A DNA stretch of 64,000 nucleotides from Saccharothrix violaceirubra. GTDB lineage: Bacteria; Actinomycetota; Actinomycetes; Mycobacteriales; Pseudonocardiaceae. Made by a program: the position numbers and the translations under genes. The notes beneath the pieces are model-generated. The model was not told the origin of the DNA. It saw only the letters and a program-made list of their open reading frames with translations, and searched no databases. The stretch lies in assembly GCF_014203755.1 (NCBI RefSeq), contig NZ_JACHJS010000001.1, positions 2,666,001-2,730,000 of the forward strand, in the 5' to 3' direction. Below, one piece after another: positions 49,977-57,829 of this stretch (positions are counted from its first letter, which is position 1; every line of letters begins with the position of its first letter).

Positions 49977-50447
49977 TCACGGGCACGACGAGTAGCCCTG
50001 ACCCTGGATGTGTGCCTTCGCCTCGTTTCCCACCATCACGTAGAGGTCCGCTCGGCCCCGCTGGTCGTAGATTCGAGTGAAACTGGAAGACCAGTACCGT
50101 TCGAAGTGCACCTTGTAGCACCATCCGGCGTCGACCCGGAGAACGTTCCAGGCTTGACTCGGGGGAGTGTGCCCGCCGTTCGGCGAGAGGAACGACAGAT
50201 CCTGGGATACGCCGCTCTGGGCGCAACCGAGGAAGTACCCCTTCGAGTCGCCCGTCTCGCCGGGCCAGCACCAGTTGCGCAACACCGCGGTCCACAGGTC
50301 GGTCTCGTTGACCGAGTACGCACAGCCGGGCCACGAGCAAGGGCCTGCCGCGGCGTACGGTGTCGCGACTACCAGGCCTGTGAGGCCGAGCAACACGGCC
50401 ATGAGCACGCGTAATCCGAACGGTCCTCCTGCCGGCCTTCTTCGCAT
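49977..50447 (-). CDS. Small secreted Cys-containing protein
   Basis: The protein has 156 residues with a strong AAGGAGGA site. A Sec signal peptide of about 34 residues ends near PYAAAG. The mature part of about 122 residues has six Cys (near CSWPGC, NWCWPGE, LGCAQS, WCYKVH and the C-terminal SSCP), which probably form three disulfides. It is rich in Trp and Tyr and contains RIYDQRGRADLYVMVG. I do not recognise the family. It could be a secreted binding protein, inhibitor or toxin. It is monocistronic and divergent from a P450 gene, with 214 bp between them. Confidence 0.7.
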   Translation of the reverse strand: MRRRPAGGPFGLRVLMAVLLGLTGLVVATPYAAAGPCSWPGCAYSVNETDLWTAVLRNWCWPGETGDSKGYFLGCAQSGVSQDLSFLSPNGGHTPPSQAWNVLRVDAGWCYKVHFERYWSSSFTRIYDQRGRADLYVMVGNEAKAHIQGQGYSSCP

Positions 50448-50661
50448 GACGTCCTCCTTGCGGATCGTCCCTTCGAATCCGGAGCCCGTATCGTGTCGGG
50501 CGGTACCTGCCGAGTCTTCGGCGAACCGCCGGGTTCACCCGGAATGGCGAACAGCGGATTCTCCCGGTCGGCCCGGACGCGAATGGCTTCGTGGTGGCCG
50601 CGCCCGTTGCGACCCGGACGGCGACTTGTACCCCCGGTGATCGGCTCGACACCATGGGTGC

Positions 50662-51870
50662 ATGGTGGAACCCGTGATCTTGGACCCGTCCGGACGGGAC
50701 GTGCAGGGCGAGGCCGCCGCCCTGCGCGACAGTGGTCCGGCCACCCCGGTCGTCCTGCCGGGTGGGCTCGGTGCGTGGGCGGTCACGCGGCAGGAGACGC
50801 TCAAGCGGCTGCTGGCCGATCCCGCCGTGTCCAAGGACGCGCGGCAGCACTGGTCCGCGTGGCGGGCGGGCGAGGTGCCCGACGACTGGCCCCTGCACCT
50901 GTGGGTCTCGGTGCGCAACATGTTCACCGCCTACGGCGGCGAGCACCGGCGACTGCGGGCGTTGGTGGCGCGGGCCTTCACCGCGCGGCGGACCGAGGCG
51001 TCGCGGCCGGTCGTGAAAGCGATCGCGGACGGTCTGCTCGATCGGCTCGAAGCCGGTCCCGCCGAGGTCGACCTGCGTGCCGGGTACGCCCACCCGTTGC
51101 CGATCGAGGTCATCTGCGGGCTGTTCGGCATCCCCGACGCCGCCCGCTCCGGCCTGCGCGAGGCCGTCGACATCGTCTTCGACACCACGACCACGCCCGA
51201 AGCCGCGGTGGCCAACCAGCACCGGCTCTACGCACTCCTGCACGACCTGGTCGAGGACAAGCGCCGCTCACCCGGCGACGACCTGGCCAGCGGGCTGATC
51301 GCGGTCCGGGACGAGGACGGCGGTCGGCTGTCCGAGGCCGAGTTGATCGACACCCTCATCCTCGTCGTGGCCGCCGGGCACGAGACCACGGTCAACCTGC
51401 TCGACCACGCCATCACGGCCCTGCTCACGCACCCCGACCAGCGGCGACGCGTGGAAGCGGGGGAGTTCACGTGGGGCGACGTCGTGGAGGAGACGCTGCG
51501 CTGGCAGGCACCCGTGGCGAACCTGCCGCTGCGCTACGCCGTGCGGGACGTCGCGGTCGGCGACGAGACGATCGCGCGGGGTGAGGCCATCCTCGCGGGC
51601 TACGCGGCGGCCGGGCGCGATCCCGACGTGCACGGGCCGACCGCCGACGCGTTCGACGTGACCCGCGCCGACAAGTCCCACCTGGCGTTCGGCTACGGCG
51701 TGCACCACTGCCTCGGCGCCCCGCTGGCCCGGCTGGAGGCGACGATCGCCCTGCCCGCGCTGTTCGCGCGCTTCCCGGACCTGCGGCTCGCGGTCGACGA
51801 GACGGAGCTGGTGCCGGTCGCGTCGTTCATCTCCAACGGCCACCGGGAGCTGCCGGTCGTGCTGCGGTAA
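50662..51870 (+). CDS. Cytochrome P450, CYP107-like
   Basis: The enzyme has 402 residues. It shows the I-helix oxygen-binding motif VAAGHETTVN, the K-helix EETLRW (ExxR), and the haem-binding loop FGYGVHHCLGAPLAR, in which Cys is the axial ligand. The N-terminus lacks a membrane anchor, as usual for bacterial P450s. The substrate is not predictable. No ferredoxin gene is adjacent. The ATG at 50662 has only a weak ribosome site, and an earlier or later start cannot be excluded. It is a single gene, converging with a short hypothetical gene. Confidence 0.9.
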   Translation: MVEPVILDPSGRDVQGEAAALRDSGPATPVVLPGGLGAWAVTRQETLKRLLADPAVSKDARQHWSAWRAGEVPDDWPLHLWVSVRNMFTAYGGEHRRLRALVARAFTARRTEASRPVVKAIADGLLDRLEAGPAEVDLRAGYAHPLPIEVICGLFGIPDAARSGLREAVDIVFDTTTTPEAAVANQHRLYALLHDLVEDKRRSPGDDLASGLIAVRDEDGGRLSEAELIDTLILVVAAGHETTVNLLDHAITALLTHPDQRRRVEAGEFTWGDVVEETLRWQAPVANLPLRYAVRDVAVGDETIARGEAILAGYAAAGRDPDVHGPTADAFDVTRADKSHLAFGYGVHHCLGAPLARLEATIALPALFARFPDLRLAVDETELVPVASFISNGHRELPVVLR

Positions 51871-51878
51871 CCCGATCC

Positions 51879-52286
51879 TCAGCGGCCGGAGGGCTCCTGG
51901 AACACCATGGTCGGCACGCTGGGCCGGTCCGCACGCGGCGCGGGCTCGGGTCGGTCCGGCGGTCGCACCTCCACGACCTCCTCGACGACGTCGGCCACCT
52001 CGGGCTCGGGCTCGGGCGCGGCCGGTTCGACGGGCCGGTTCAGGCGCTGCTGGGCCTGGGAGATCCACAACAACCACATGGCCTCGTCGCGGTGCCCCCG
52101 GAACTCCGCGCGCAACCCGGCCAACGCGCCCCGCACGCGGGCCGCGAGCACCTGGTCGGCCCGGACGACCTCCCACGCCTCGCGCACGTCGGCGTCCCTG
52201 CTCTTCACCGCCTGGCGTATCTGGTCGGTCAATTCCCGTGCCGAAAGCGACGACCACGCCGCCGCGATCCTGCGACCTCTGCTCAC
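51879..52286 (-). CDS. Hypothetical helical protein with Pro/Glu-rich tail
   Basis: The protein has 135 residues. The first 85 are helical and charged (SARELTDQIRQAVKSRDADVREAWEVV, shown here only in outline: two amphipathic helices). The remainder is a Pro/Glu/Val-rich disordered tail that contains PEPEPEVADVVEEVVEV. The GTG at 52286 is the only reasonable start, with a GGGGA-type site. No membrane segment or motif was recognised. It is divergent from a small membrane-anchored protein. Confidence 0.6.
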   Translation of the reverse strand: MSRGRRIAAAWSSLSARELTDQIRQAVKSRDADVREAWEVVRADQVLAARVRGALAGLRAEFRGHRDEAMWLLWISQAQQRLNRPVEPAAPEPEPEVADVVEEVVEVRPPDRPEPAPRADRPSVPTMVFQEPSGR

Positions 52287-52371
52287 GTCCCCATCCTCGC
52301 GGACCACACTGGGAAGTGCCCGATCGACACGGGGTAACGCTGGTCTCGTTGTTTCCCCCGGAGAGGAATCC

Positions 52372-52911
52372 ATGGAGCGCTCGTCCAAGCATCTGGTGTC
52401 CCGGGTCCTGGTGGCGGTCGCCGCCGCGGCCCTGCTCGGGGGTCTGGGCGTGGTGTTCATGCCGACCCGTGATCGCGTGCCGGCGTTCGACATCGGCTCC
52501 GGAACCGCCCCGGAATGCCCGGTCGACGCCTTACCCCGGCCCGAACCCTCGCCCGACGGCATCGTGCGGACGACGCTGTGCGCGTTCGCGCCGACGGCCG
52601 ACGGCACCGGCCGGTACAGCCGGGCGCTGGTCCTGGAATCCGACGGCGAGGAGATCGTCGAGGAGCTGACCGACCTGCCCGACCGGCCGCTGCCCGACCA
52701 GGGCTGCTTCGCCGTGCTCAGACCCCACTACCGGCTTGTCGTCCACTACGCCGACGGTGCCGAGCGCGCGGTCGACGTCGACCTGGCGTGCGCCACCGCG
52801 ACCAGCGCGGACCGGACCCGCTACGGCGACGTCCCCGCGGTCCTGGACGCGTTCGCCGAGGAGTACCGGGACCAGGGCGGCGACCTGCCGCCGCCCCCCT
52901 GGCTGTGGTGA
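52372..52911 (+). CDS. Membrane-anchored hypothetical protein
   Basis: The protein has 179 residues. One N-terminal TM (VLVAVAAAALLGGLGVVF) is followed by an extracytoplasmic domain of about 145 residues with four Cys (PECPVD, TTLCAF, DQGCFAV, DLACAT), which could form two disulfides. A GGAGAGG site precedes the ATG. The function is not recognised. It ends 2 bp from the converging esterase gene. Confidence 0.65.
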   Translation: MERSSKHLVSRVLVAVAAAALLGGLGVVFMPTRDRVPAFDIGSGTAPECPVDALPRPEPSPDGIVRTTLCAFAPTADGTGRYSRALVLESDGEEIVEELTDLPDRPLPDQGCFAVLRPHYRLVVHYADGAERAVDVDLACATATSADRTRYGDVPAVLDAFAEEYRDQGGDLPPPPWLW

Positions 52912-52913
52912 CG

Positions 52914-53807
52914 TCAGCGGCCGGGCACACCCGAGAAGAAGTCGAGCACCACCCGTGACGTGTCCGGACGCGGCGGCACCGGGTCGCCGCCGGACCGGGT
53001 GCGGGTGCCGCCGGGCCACGCGTGCGTGCCGCCCTCGACCGTGTAGAGCGCGACCCGGGACCCGTCCGCGCACCCCGACCAGGTCGTCACCTCGACGTCG
53101 TCGTCGCGCTGCCGGGTCGGCGCCGGGCAGGCGTCGTGCCCGGTCCAGAACCCGATCGAGTCGGCCACCGACCTGTTGTCCCACGTCCCGGCACCGGGAA
53201 CGGGCCGGGACGGCGGGCCGCCCGCGTACGGCACGGACTGGTCCGCGGTGCCGTTGACGGCCAGCACGGACACCGGTCGCGCCGGTCGGCACGGGTCGAC
53301 GTTGAGCGCACCGGCCACGGGCGCCACGGCCGCGATCCGGTCGGACAGCTCGCAGCCCAGCCGGTAGGCCATCATCGCACCGTTGGACATCCCGGTCGCG
53401 AACACCCGAGCGGGGTCGACGGGGTAGCGCGCGATCACGTCGTCCAGCACGGCCGACAGGAACCGCACGTCGTCGACGCCCTCGTCCCGGGCGTACGCGC
53501 AGCACCGCCCGGCGTTCCAGGTCAGCAACGAGGTGCGCCCGGTGCCGTCGGGGTAGACGGCCACGTACCCGGCCGCGTCCGCCGCGGCCGACATGCCGGT
53601 CTGCGCGGCGACCTGGGCACCGTCGCCGCCACCGCCGTGCAGCACCAGCACGACCGGCAGGCGTTCGCCGCGCGGCACGTGCACCCGGTAAGTCCGTTCG
53701 CGACCGTCCACGGTGAGCGTGCGGACGTCCTCGGCCCCGCTCGCCGTCGAGCAGCCGCCCAGGACCAGTGCCGCGACGACCAGCGCGGCGACGTGTCTCG
53801 ATGCCAT
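52914..53807 (-). CDS. LpqC-type lipoprotein esterase (PHB depolymerase family)
   Basis: The protein has 297 residues. A lipoprotein signal ends LGGC (Cys19). The esterase domain has the oxyanion motif VLHGGGGDG, the nucleophile in ATGMSNGAMMAY, and a C-terminal His in EGGTHAWPGG. Members hydrolyse short polyhydroxybutyrate or feruloyl-type esters outside the cell; mycobacterial LpqC is similar. Disulfide-type Cys pairs are present, as in exported relatives. It is monocistronic. Confidence 0.88.
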   Translation of the reverse strand: MASRHVAALVVAALVLGGCSTASGAEDVRTLTVDGRERTYRVHVPRGERLPVVLVLHGGGGDGAQVAAQTGMSAAADAAGYVAVYPDGTGRTSLLTWNAGRCCAYARDEGVDDVRFLSAVLDDVIARYPVDPARVFATGMSNGAMMAYRLGCELSDRIAAVAPVAGALNVDPCRPARPVSVLAVNGTADQSVPYAGGPPSRPVPGAGTWDNRSVADSIGFWTGHDACPAPTRQRDDDVEVTTWSGCADGSRVALYTVEGGTHAWPGGTRTRSGGDPVPPRPDTSRVVLDFFSGVPGR

Positions 53808-53896
53808 GCCGCCAGGACTACCAGGTCGGCGTCGAGTCGCGTCCGGTCGGTGGGTCGGGCACGATCCGTGCCGGAATCGACCGAGGAGGAGATCCG

Positions 53897-54304
53897 ATGG
53901 CGTCCAGGCTCAACCCGTACATCAACTTCGCCGGACAGGCCCGCGAGGCGCTGGAGTTCTACAAAGGAGTGTTCGGCGGCACGACCACGCTGAGCACGTT
54001 CGGCGAGTTCGGCGACAAGGACGCGCCCGGCGCGGACCAGATCATGCACGGCCAGTTGGAGACGCCCGCCGGCTACACGCTCATGGTGTCGGACACGCCG
54101 CCGGGCATGCCCTACAACCCGGGCACCACCATCACGGTCAGCGTGAGCGGCGACGACGCCGACGAGCTGCGCGGCTACTGGGAGCGGCTGGCCCAGGACG
54201 GCCAGGTGACCGTGCCGCTGGCCAAGCAGATGTGGGGCGACGAGTTCGGCTCGGTCGTCGACCGGTTCGGCATCGCGTGGATGGTCGACATCACCGCGTC
54301 GTGA
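53897..54304 (+). CDS. VOC-family protein, PhnB-like
   Basis: The protein has 135 residues of glyoxalase fold and PhnB-type sequence: LNPYINFAGQAREALEFYKGVFGG at the start (outlined), DQIMHGQLETPAGYTLMVSD, and a C-terminal WGDEFGSVVDRFGIAWMV. The metal site of true glyoxalase I is not complete. A GAGGAGGAG site precedes the ATG. Its 3' end overlaps the converging tetR gene by 14 bp. Confidence 0.85.
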   Translation: MASRLNPYINFAGQAREALEFYKGVFGGTTTLSTFGEFGDKDAPGADQIMHGQLETPAGYTLMVSDTPPGMPYNPGTTITVSVSGDDADELRGYWERLAQDGQVTVPLAKQMWGDEFGSVVDRFGIAWMVDITAS

Positions 54305-55025
54305 GCCGGTGCAGCAGCGCGGCGACCCCGTCCAGGTAGAGGCCGAGCGAGTAGCGGAACGTGTCGTCGTCGGGGTCGTCGGCCTCGTGGTCGAACACCC
54401 CGGCGTCGACGACCCGGCCGACGGCGGGCAGGTCGCGCGGGTCGGCCACCCGGCGCAGCAGCGCCGCGTAGGCCCGCCCGAACGCACCGGGGTCCTCGGC
54501 ATGGACGCGGTCGAGATCGACGCCCATCCGCAGTTCGCCGTGTGCGAGCGTGATCAGTCCGAGGACGATCCGGACCTTCTCGGCCTCGGACAGCGGCGTG
54601 TCCGCGAGCGCGCCCAGACCCCGGTCGAACCAGCGCAGGTTGCGCGGTCCGGCGGGCGGTCCGGTCAGTGGCAGCCGGGCGAACCACGAGTGCCGGCGCA
54701 TCGCCGCGAGTGCCGCGCACGCCCACGCGTGCAGGGCCGCGCGCCAGTCGCCCTCGGGCGGGTCGGGCGGCTCCTCCAACGCGGCGTCGGACATGAGGGC
54801 GAGCAGTTCGTCCTTGCTCTTCACGTACCGGTAGAGCGCCATGGTCGAGTTGCCCAGCCGCTGGGCGACCCGCGCCATGGAGACGGCGGCCAGACCTTCC
54901 TCGTCGGCGATCCCGATCGCGGCCCGCGTGATGTCGACGACGGACAGCGACGGCCGGCGTCCGCGCCGGGATTCGGGCGTGAGGCCCCACATGAGGGCGA
55001 TCTCGGTGGGCAGCGCGTCGTCCAT
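54291..55025 (-). CDS. TetR-family regulator (TetR/TetR_C type)
   Basis: This 244-residue protein has an N-terminal HTH at about residues 28-75 (ADEEGLAAVSMARVAQRLGNSTMALYRYVKSK, in outline) and a TetR_C-like ligand domain with several His and Trp (RRHSWFARLPL). It belongs to the tetracycline-repressor subgroup. Its start overlaps the upstream tetR stop by 1 nt (TGATG), so two TetR regulators are co-translated. It may respond to a different ligand or form a regulatory pair with its neighbour. Confidence 0.88.
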   Translation of the reverse strand: MDDALPTEIALMWGLTPESRRGRRPSLSVVDITRAAIGIADEEGLAAVSMARVAQRLGNSTMALYRYVKSKDELLALMSDAALEEPPDPPEGDWRAALHAWACAALAAMRRHSWFARLPLTGPPAGPRNLRWFDRGLGALADTPLSEAEKVRIVLGLITLAHGELRMGVDLDRVHAEDPGAFGRAYAALLRRVADPRDLPAVGRVVDAGVFDHEADDPDDDTFRYSLGLYLDGVAALLHRLTTR

Positions 55026-55594
55026 CAGCGCTCCGCGAGCCGGGCGAACGCGGCGTCGACGGCGGCGGGCAGCGCGGCCGGGTCGCCGCCTGCCAGGTCG
55101 AGCCCGGCGCGGTAGCAGGCGAACGCGGTGTGCGCGGCGAGTGCGGCGACCTCGGGTTCGGCGCCCCGGCGTTCGAGGCTGTGCCGGGCGGCCTGCGCCA
55201 TGCGGTCGAACTTGCGGTTGGAGCGGTCGAGCAGTTCGGGGTTGTCGCGCAGCAGGCGTTGGTGGGCCAGGTAGTGCGCGGCGTCGGCGGTGTAGGTGCG
55301 GCACATGGCGACGGCGATCCGGCGCATCTCGGCGAGGGCCTCGGCCAGGGTCGTCAGGGGCGGGAGTTCGTCGAGCCAGCCGCCCCACAGCGCGCTCATG
55401 GCGTGTTCGTTGGAGAACGCGACCTCCTGCTTGTCGCCGAAGTGGCGGAAGAAGGTCGTGCGGCCGACCTCGGCGCGTTCGGCGATGTCGGCGACCGTGA
55501 CGTCGGCGAACCCGCGTTCGGCGAACAGTGCGAACGCGGCGGCCACGATGCGTTCCCGGGCTCGTTCGCGGTTGCGTCGCCGGAGGTCGGTCAC
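55025..55594 (-). CDS. TetR-family regulator, divergent from an SDR
   Basis: The protein has 189 residues from the GTG at 55594, or 193 from an ATG at 55606. I prefer the GTG because TATGCT ends 7 nt before it, which fits a leaderless transcript. The HTH (about residues 8-55) contains VTVADIAERAEVGRTTFFRHFGD. The C-terminal domain is all helical. Two overlapping palindromes lie in the 80-bp gap to the SDR gene, so autorepression and control of the SDR are likely. Confidence 0.88.
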   Translation of the reverse strand: MTDLRRRNRERARERIVAAAFALFAERGFADVTVADIAERAEVGRTTFFRHFGDKQEVAFSNEHAMSALWGGWLDELPPLTTLAEALAEMRRIAVAMCRTYTADAAHYLAHQRLLRDNPELLDRSNRKFDRMAQAARHSLERRGAEPEVAALAAHTAFACYRAGLDLAGGDPAALPAAVDAAFARLAER

Positions 55595-55601
55595 GCAAAC
55601 G

Positions 55602-55607
55602 AGCATA
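55602..55607 (-). promoter_or_regulatory. Candidate -10 of a leaderless tetR promoter
   Basis: On the minus strand TATGCT ends 7 nt upstream of the GTG at 55594. The operator palindromes lie just upstream, in a position that would block polymerase. Confidence 0.4.
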
Positions 55608-55632
55608 GCGGAAACGGCACCGCGTCCATTAC

Positions 55633-55662
55633 GGTACTCAGTACCAGTTCGTATCGAGTACC
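55633..55662. promoter_or_regulatory. TetR operator
   Basis: GGTACT-c-AGTACC (55633-55645) is a 13-bp palindrome. Its first arm, GGTACTC, also pairs with GAGTACC at 55656-55662, giving nested dyads. It lies between tetR and the SDR, 13 bp before the SDR start. Confidence 0.65.
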
Positions 55663-55674
55663 AGGAGTTGTCCC

Positions 55675-56568
55675 GTGGACGTCACCCTCATGACCGGAGC
55701 CACCCGCGGACTGGGCCGCGTGGCCGCCGAGCACCTGCTGCGCACCCGCCGCGACCGCCACCTCGTCGTGTTCGCCCGGAGCGGCGACCCGGCGGCCGAA
55801 TTGGCCAAGGCCACCGGCAACCGCAACGTCTCCACGATCCGCTGCGACCTGAAGTCGTTCGACTCGATCCGCGCGGCCGTGGCCGACCTCCGGGAGCGCG
55901 ACCTCGGCCCGATCACCGGGTTCCTGGCCAACGCGGGCGTGCAGGAAGCCTCTACCGACACCGCGACCGCCGACGGCCTGGAGACCACGTTCGCGGTGAA
56001 CGTCCTGGCCAACCACCTGCTGCTGACCCTGCTGCGCGACGACTTCGCCCAGCCGTGCCGCATCGTGGTGGTGGGCAGCGACGTCCACGACCCGGCGCAC
56101 AACAGCATGGGTGTGGTGCCGCCGCCGGTCTGGACCGACGCCCGCGACCTGGCCACGCCCCGCCCCGGCGGCGCGCGCGACGGCCGCCGTGCCTACGCCA
56201 CCAGCAAGTTGGGCGTGCTGTACCTGGTCCACGCCCACCGCCGCCGCCTGCCCGAGGACGTGGACATCTACACCTACAACCCCGGCCACGTCCCGAACAC
56301 CGGCCTCCTGCGCAACGTCCCGCCGGTCGGGCGTGCGGTCGCCCAGGGCGTGGGCGTCGTGCTCGCCATGGTCTCGCCGCGCTCGACCATGCCCGGCCCG
56401 GCCGGCCGGCTGATGGCCGCGGCGCTCGACGGCCCCCGGCCCGGGGAGAGCGGCGTGTACGTCAACAAGGGCGTCGTGGTCCCGTCGTCGGACGAGTCCT
56501 ACGACCGCGAGCGCGAGGAGCGGTTGATCACCGTGGCCGACGCGTTGTGCGGCATCGTCCGCGCGTGA
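55675..56568 (+). CDS. SDR-family protein (light-dependent protochlorophyllide-reductase-like branch)
   Basis: The protein has 297 residues with TGATRGLG at the N-terminus, LANAGVQ, the Ser in VVGSDVHD and the Tyr/Lys pair in RAYATSKLGVLY. This is an extended SDR resembling retinol dehydrogenase/protochlorophyllide reductase proteins. The GTG start has an AGGAG site. It is divergent from tetR and is the presumed target of that repressor. A xenobiotic carbonyl or alcohol is a likely substrate. Confidence 0.85.
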   Translation: MDVTLMTGATRGLGRVAAEHLLRTRRDRHLVVFARSGDPAAELAKATGNRNVSTIRCDLKSFDSIRAAVADLRERDLGPITGFLANAGVQEASTDTATADGLETTFAVNVLANHLLLTLLRDDFAQPCRIVVVGSDVHDPAHNSMGVVPPPVWTDARDLATPRPGGARDGRRAYATSKLGVLYLVHAHRRRLPEDVDIYTYNPGHVPNTGLLRNVPPVGRAVAQGVGVVLAMVSPRSTMPGPAGRLMAAALDGPRPGESGVYVNKGVVVPSSDESYDREREERLITVADALCGIVRA

Positions 56569-56670
56569 GCCGGTGACGGGAGCCGGCGGTGCCCTCCCGA
56601 CGAGGGGCGGGGCGTGGACCGGCCGCCCGATCGCGTGTCCCGGCGGCGGGTCCGCTGCCAGGATGGCGGG

Positions 56671-56711
56671 ATGGTCAAGTGGTTCCGCAAGTCCGCCGCC
56701 GATCCCCTAGC
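56671..56711 (+). pseudogene. 5' fragment of a TPR-CHAT gene split by an IS481-type element
   Basis: An ATG at 56671 opens the frame MVKWFRKSAADPLA, which is cut after 41 bp by the insertion. Deleting the IS plus one copy of the 6-bp duplication joins this fragment in frame to the remainder at 57830, giving an intact gene of 639 codons. Confidence 0.8.
56706..56711. repeat. Target-site duplication, left copy
   Basis: CCTAGC directly precedes the left end of the IS. The same six bases follow the right end at 57824-57829. Confidence 0.85.
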
Positions 56712-57823
56712 TGTACTGCCCTGAGAGGTTGTGGACGGTTCGACACGTAGTCGGATGATGTTGGAATGAGGGAGGGCCTCCGGGTTCGGTGTGGATTGCG
56801 ACGTCGACACCGAGCCCACGGAGGCCCTCGTGACCCACGCTAACGCACCCTTGACCGAGCTGGGACGGCTGCGCCTGGCCCGGTGTGTCGTGGACGAGGG
56901 GTGGCCGCTGCGGCGGGCGGCCGAGCGGTTCCAGGTCTCGCCGACCACCGCCGCCCGCTGGGCCTCTCGCTACCGCGAGCTGGGCGAGGCGGGCCTGGTC
57001 GACCGTTCCAGCCGCCCGCACCGCAGCCCGCGTCGCCTGCCCACCCGCCGCGAACGCCGGATCGTCAAGGTCCGCCTGGCGCGTCGGTGGGGCCCGGCCC
57101 GCATCGCCCACCTGCTCGGACTGAACCCCTCCACCGTGCACCGGGTGCTGCGCCGCTTCGGCCTGGCCCGCCTGGCCCACCTGGACCGGGCCACCGCCAC
57201 GCCGGTGCGCCGCTACGAACACGCCGCACCGGGCGACCTGGTCCACGTCGACATCAAGAAGCTCGGCAACATCCCCGACGGCGGCGGCCACAAGGTGCAC
57301 GGACGGCGGGCCGGCGGGCGCAACAGCTCCGCCCACCGCGACCCGACCAGGCCCCGCAAGGTCCACGGCCGCCCGAACCTCGGCTACGCCTACCTGCACA
57401 ACGCGGTGGACGACCACTCCCGGCTGGCCTACACCGAGATCCTGCCCGACGAGACCAAGGACACCGCCGCCGCGTTCTGGACCCGGGCACAGGCGTTCTT
57501 CCGGGAAGCCGGCGTCACCGTCCGCCGGGTGCTGACCGACAACGGCTCCTGCTACCGCTCACGGCTCTGGCGCGACACCCTCGCCAACGCGGGCATCACC
57601 CATAAACGCACCCGCGCCTACCGGCCACAGACCAACGGCAAGGTCGAACGCTTCAACCGCACCCTGCTCGACGAATGGGCCTACGCCCAGGCATACCGGT
57701 CTGAGACCGAACGCCGCGAGACGCTGCCGCGGTGGCTGCACACCTATAATCACCACCGCGGCCACACCGCACTCAAAGGCCAACCACCTGCCAGCCGCGT
57801 CCCCAACCTCACAGGACAGAACA
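56712..57823 (+). mobile_element. IS481-family insertion sequence, 1112 bp
   Basis: The ends are TGT...ACA, with imperfect 26-bp inverted repeats (22 of 26 match) at 56712-56737 and 57798-57823; the left starts TGTACTGCCCTGAGAGG. A CCTAGC duplication flanks it. It has one transposase gene. A stem of about 20 bp (56772-56792 with 56807-56829) ends exactly at the transposase start, where it would hide the start from read-through transcripts. All parts look intact, so the element may be active and the insertion recent. Confidence 0.92.
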
Positions 57824-57828
57824 CCTAG
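56830..57828 (+). CDS. IS481-family transposase
   Basis: The protein has 332 residues. Residues about 1-115 hold the HTH domains (GWPLRRAAERFQVSPTTAARW, in outline). The DDE catalytic core follows: Asp in DLVHVDIKKLG, Asp in RRVLTDNGSCY and Glu in PQTNGKVERFNRTL. The GTG at 56830 fits the usual MTHANAPLT start of the family. The final codons run past the IS end, and the TAG stop is made from the target duplication (ACC-TAG). It is full-length and therefore probably functional. Confidence 0.92.
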   Translation: MTHANAPLTELGRLRLARCVVDEGWPLRRAAERFQVSPTTAARWASRYRELGEAGLVDRSSRPHRSPRRLPTRRERRIVKVRLARRWGPARIAHLLGLNPSTVHRVLRRFGLARLAHLDRATATPVRRYEHAAPGDLVHVDIKKLGNIPDGGGHKVHGRRAGGRNSSAHRDPTRPRKVHGRPNLGYAYLHNAVDDHSRLAYTEILPDETKDTAAAFWTRAQAFFREAGVTVRRVLTDNGSCYRSRLWRDTLANAGITHKRTRAYRPQTNGKVERFNRTLLDEWAYAQAYRSETERRETLPRWLHTYNHHRGHTALKGQPPASRVPNLTGQNT

Positions 57829-57829
57829 C
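57824..57829. repeat. Target-site duplication, right copy
   Basis: CCTAGC, identical to 56706-56711. It contains the TAG that stops the transposase. Confidence 0.85.
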
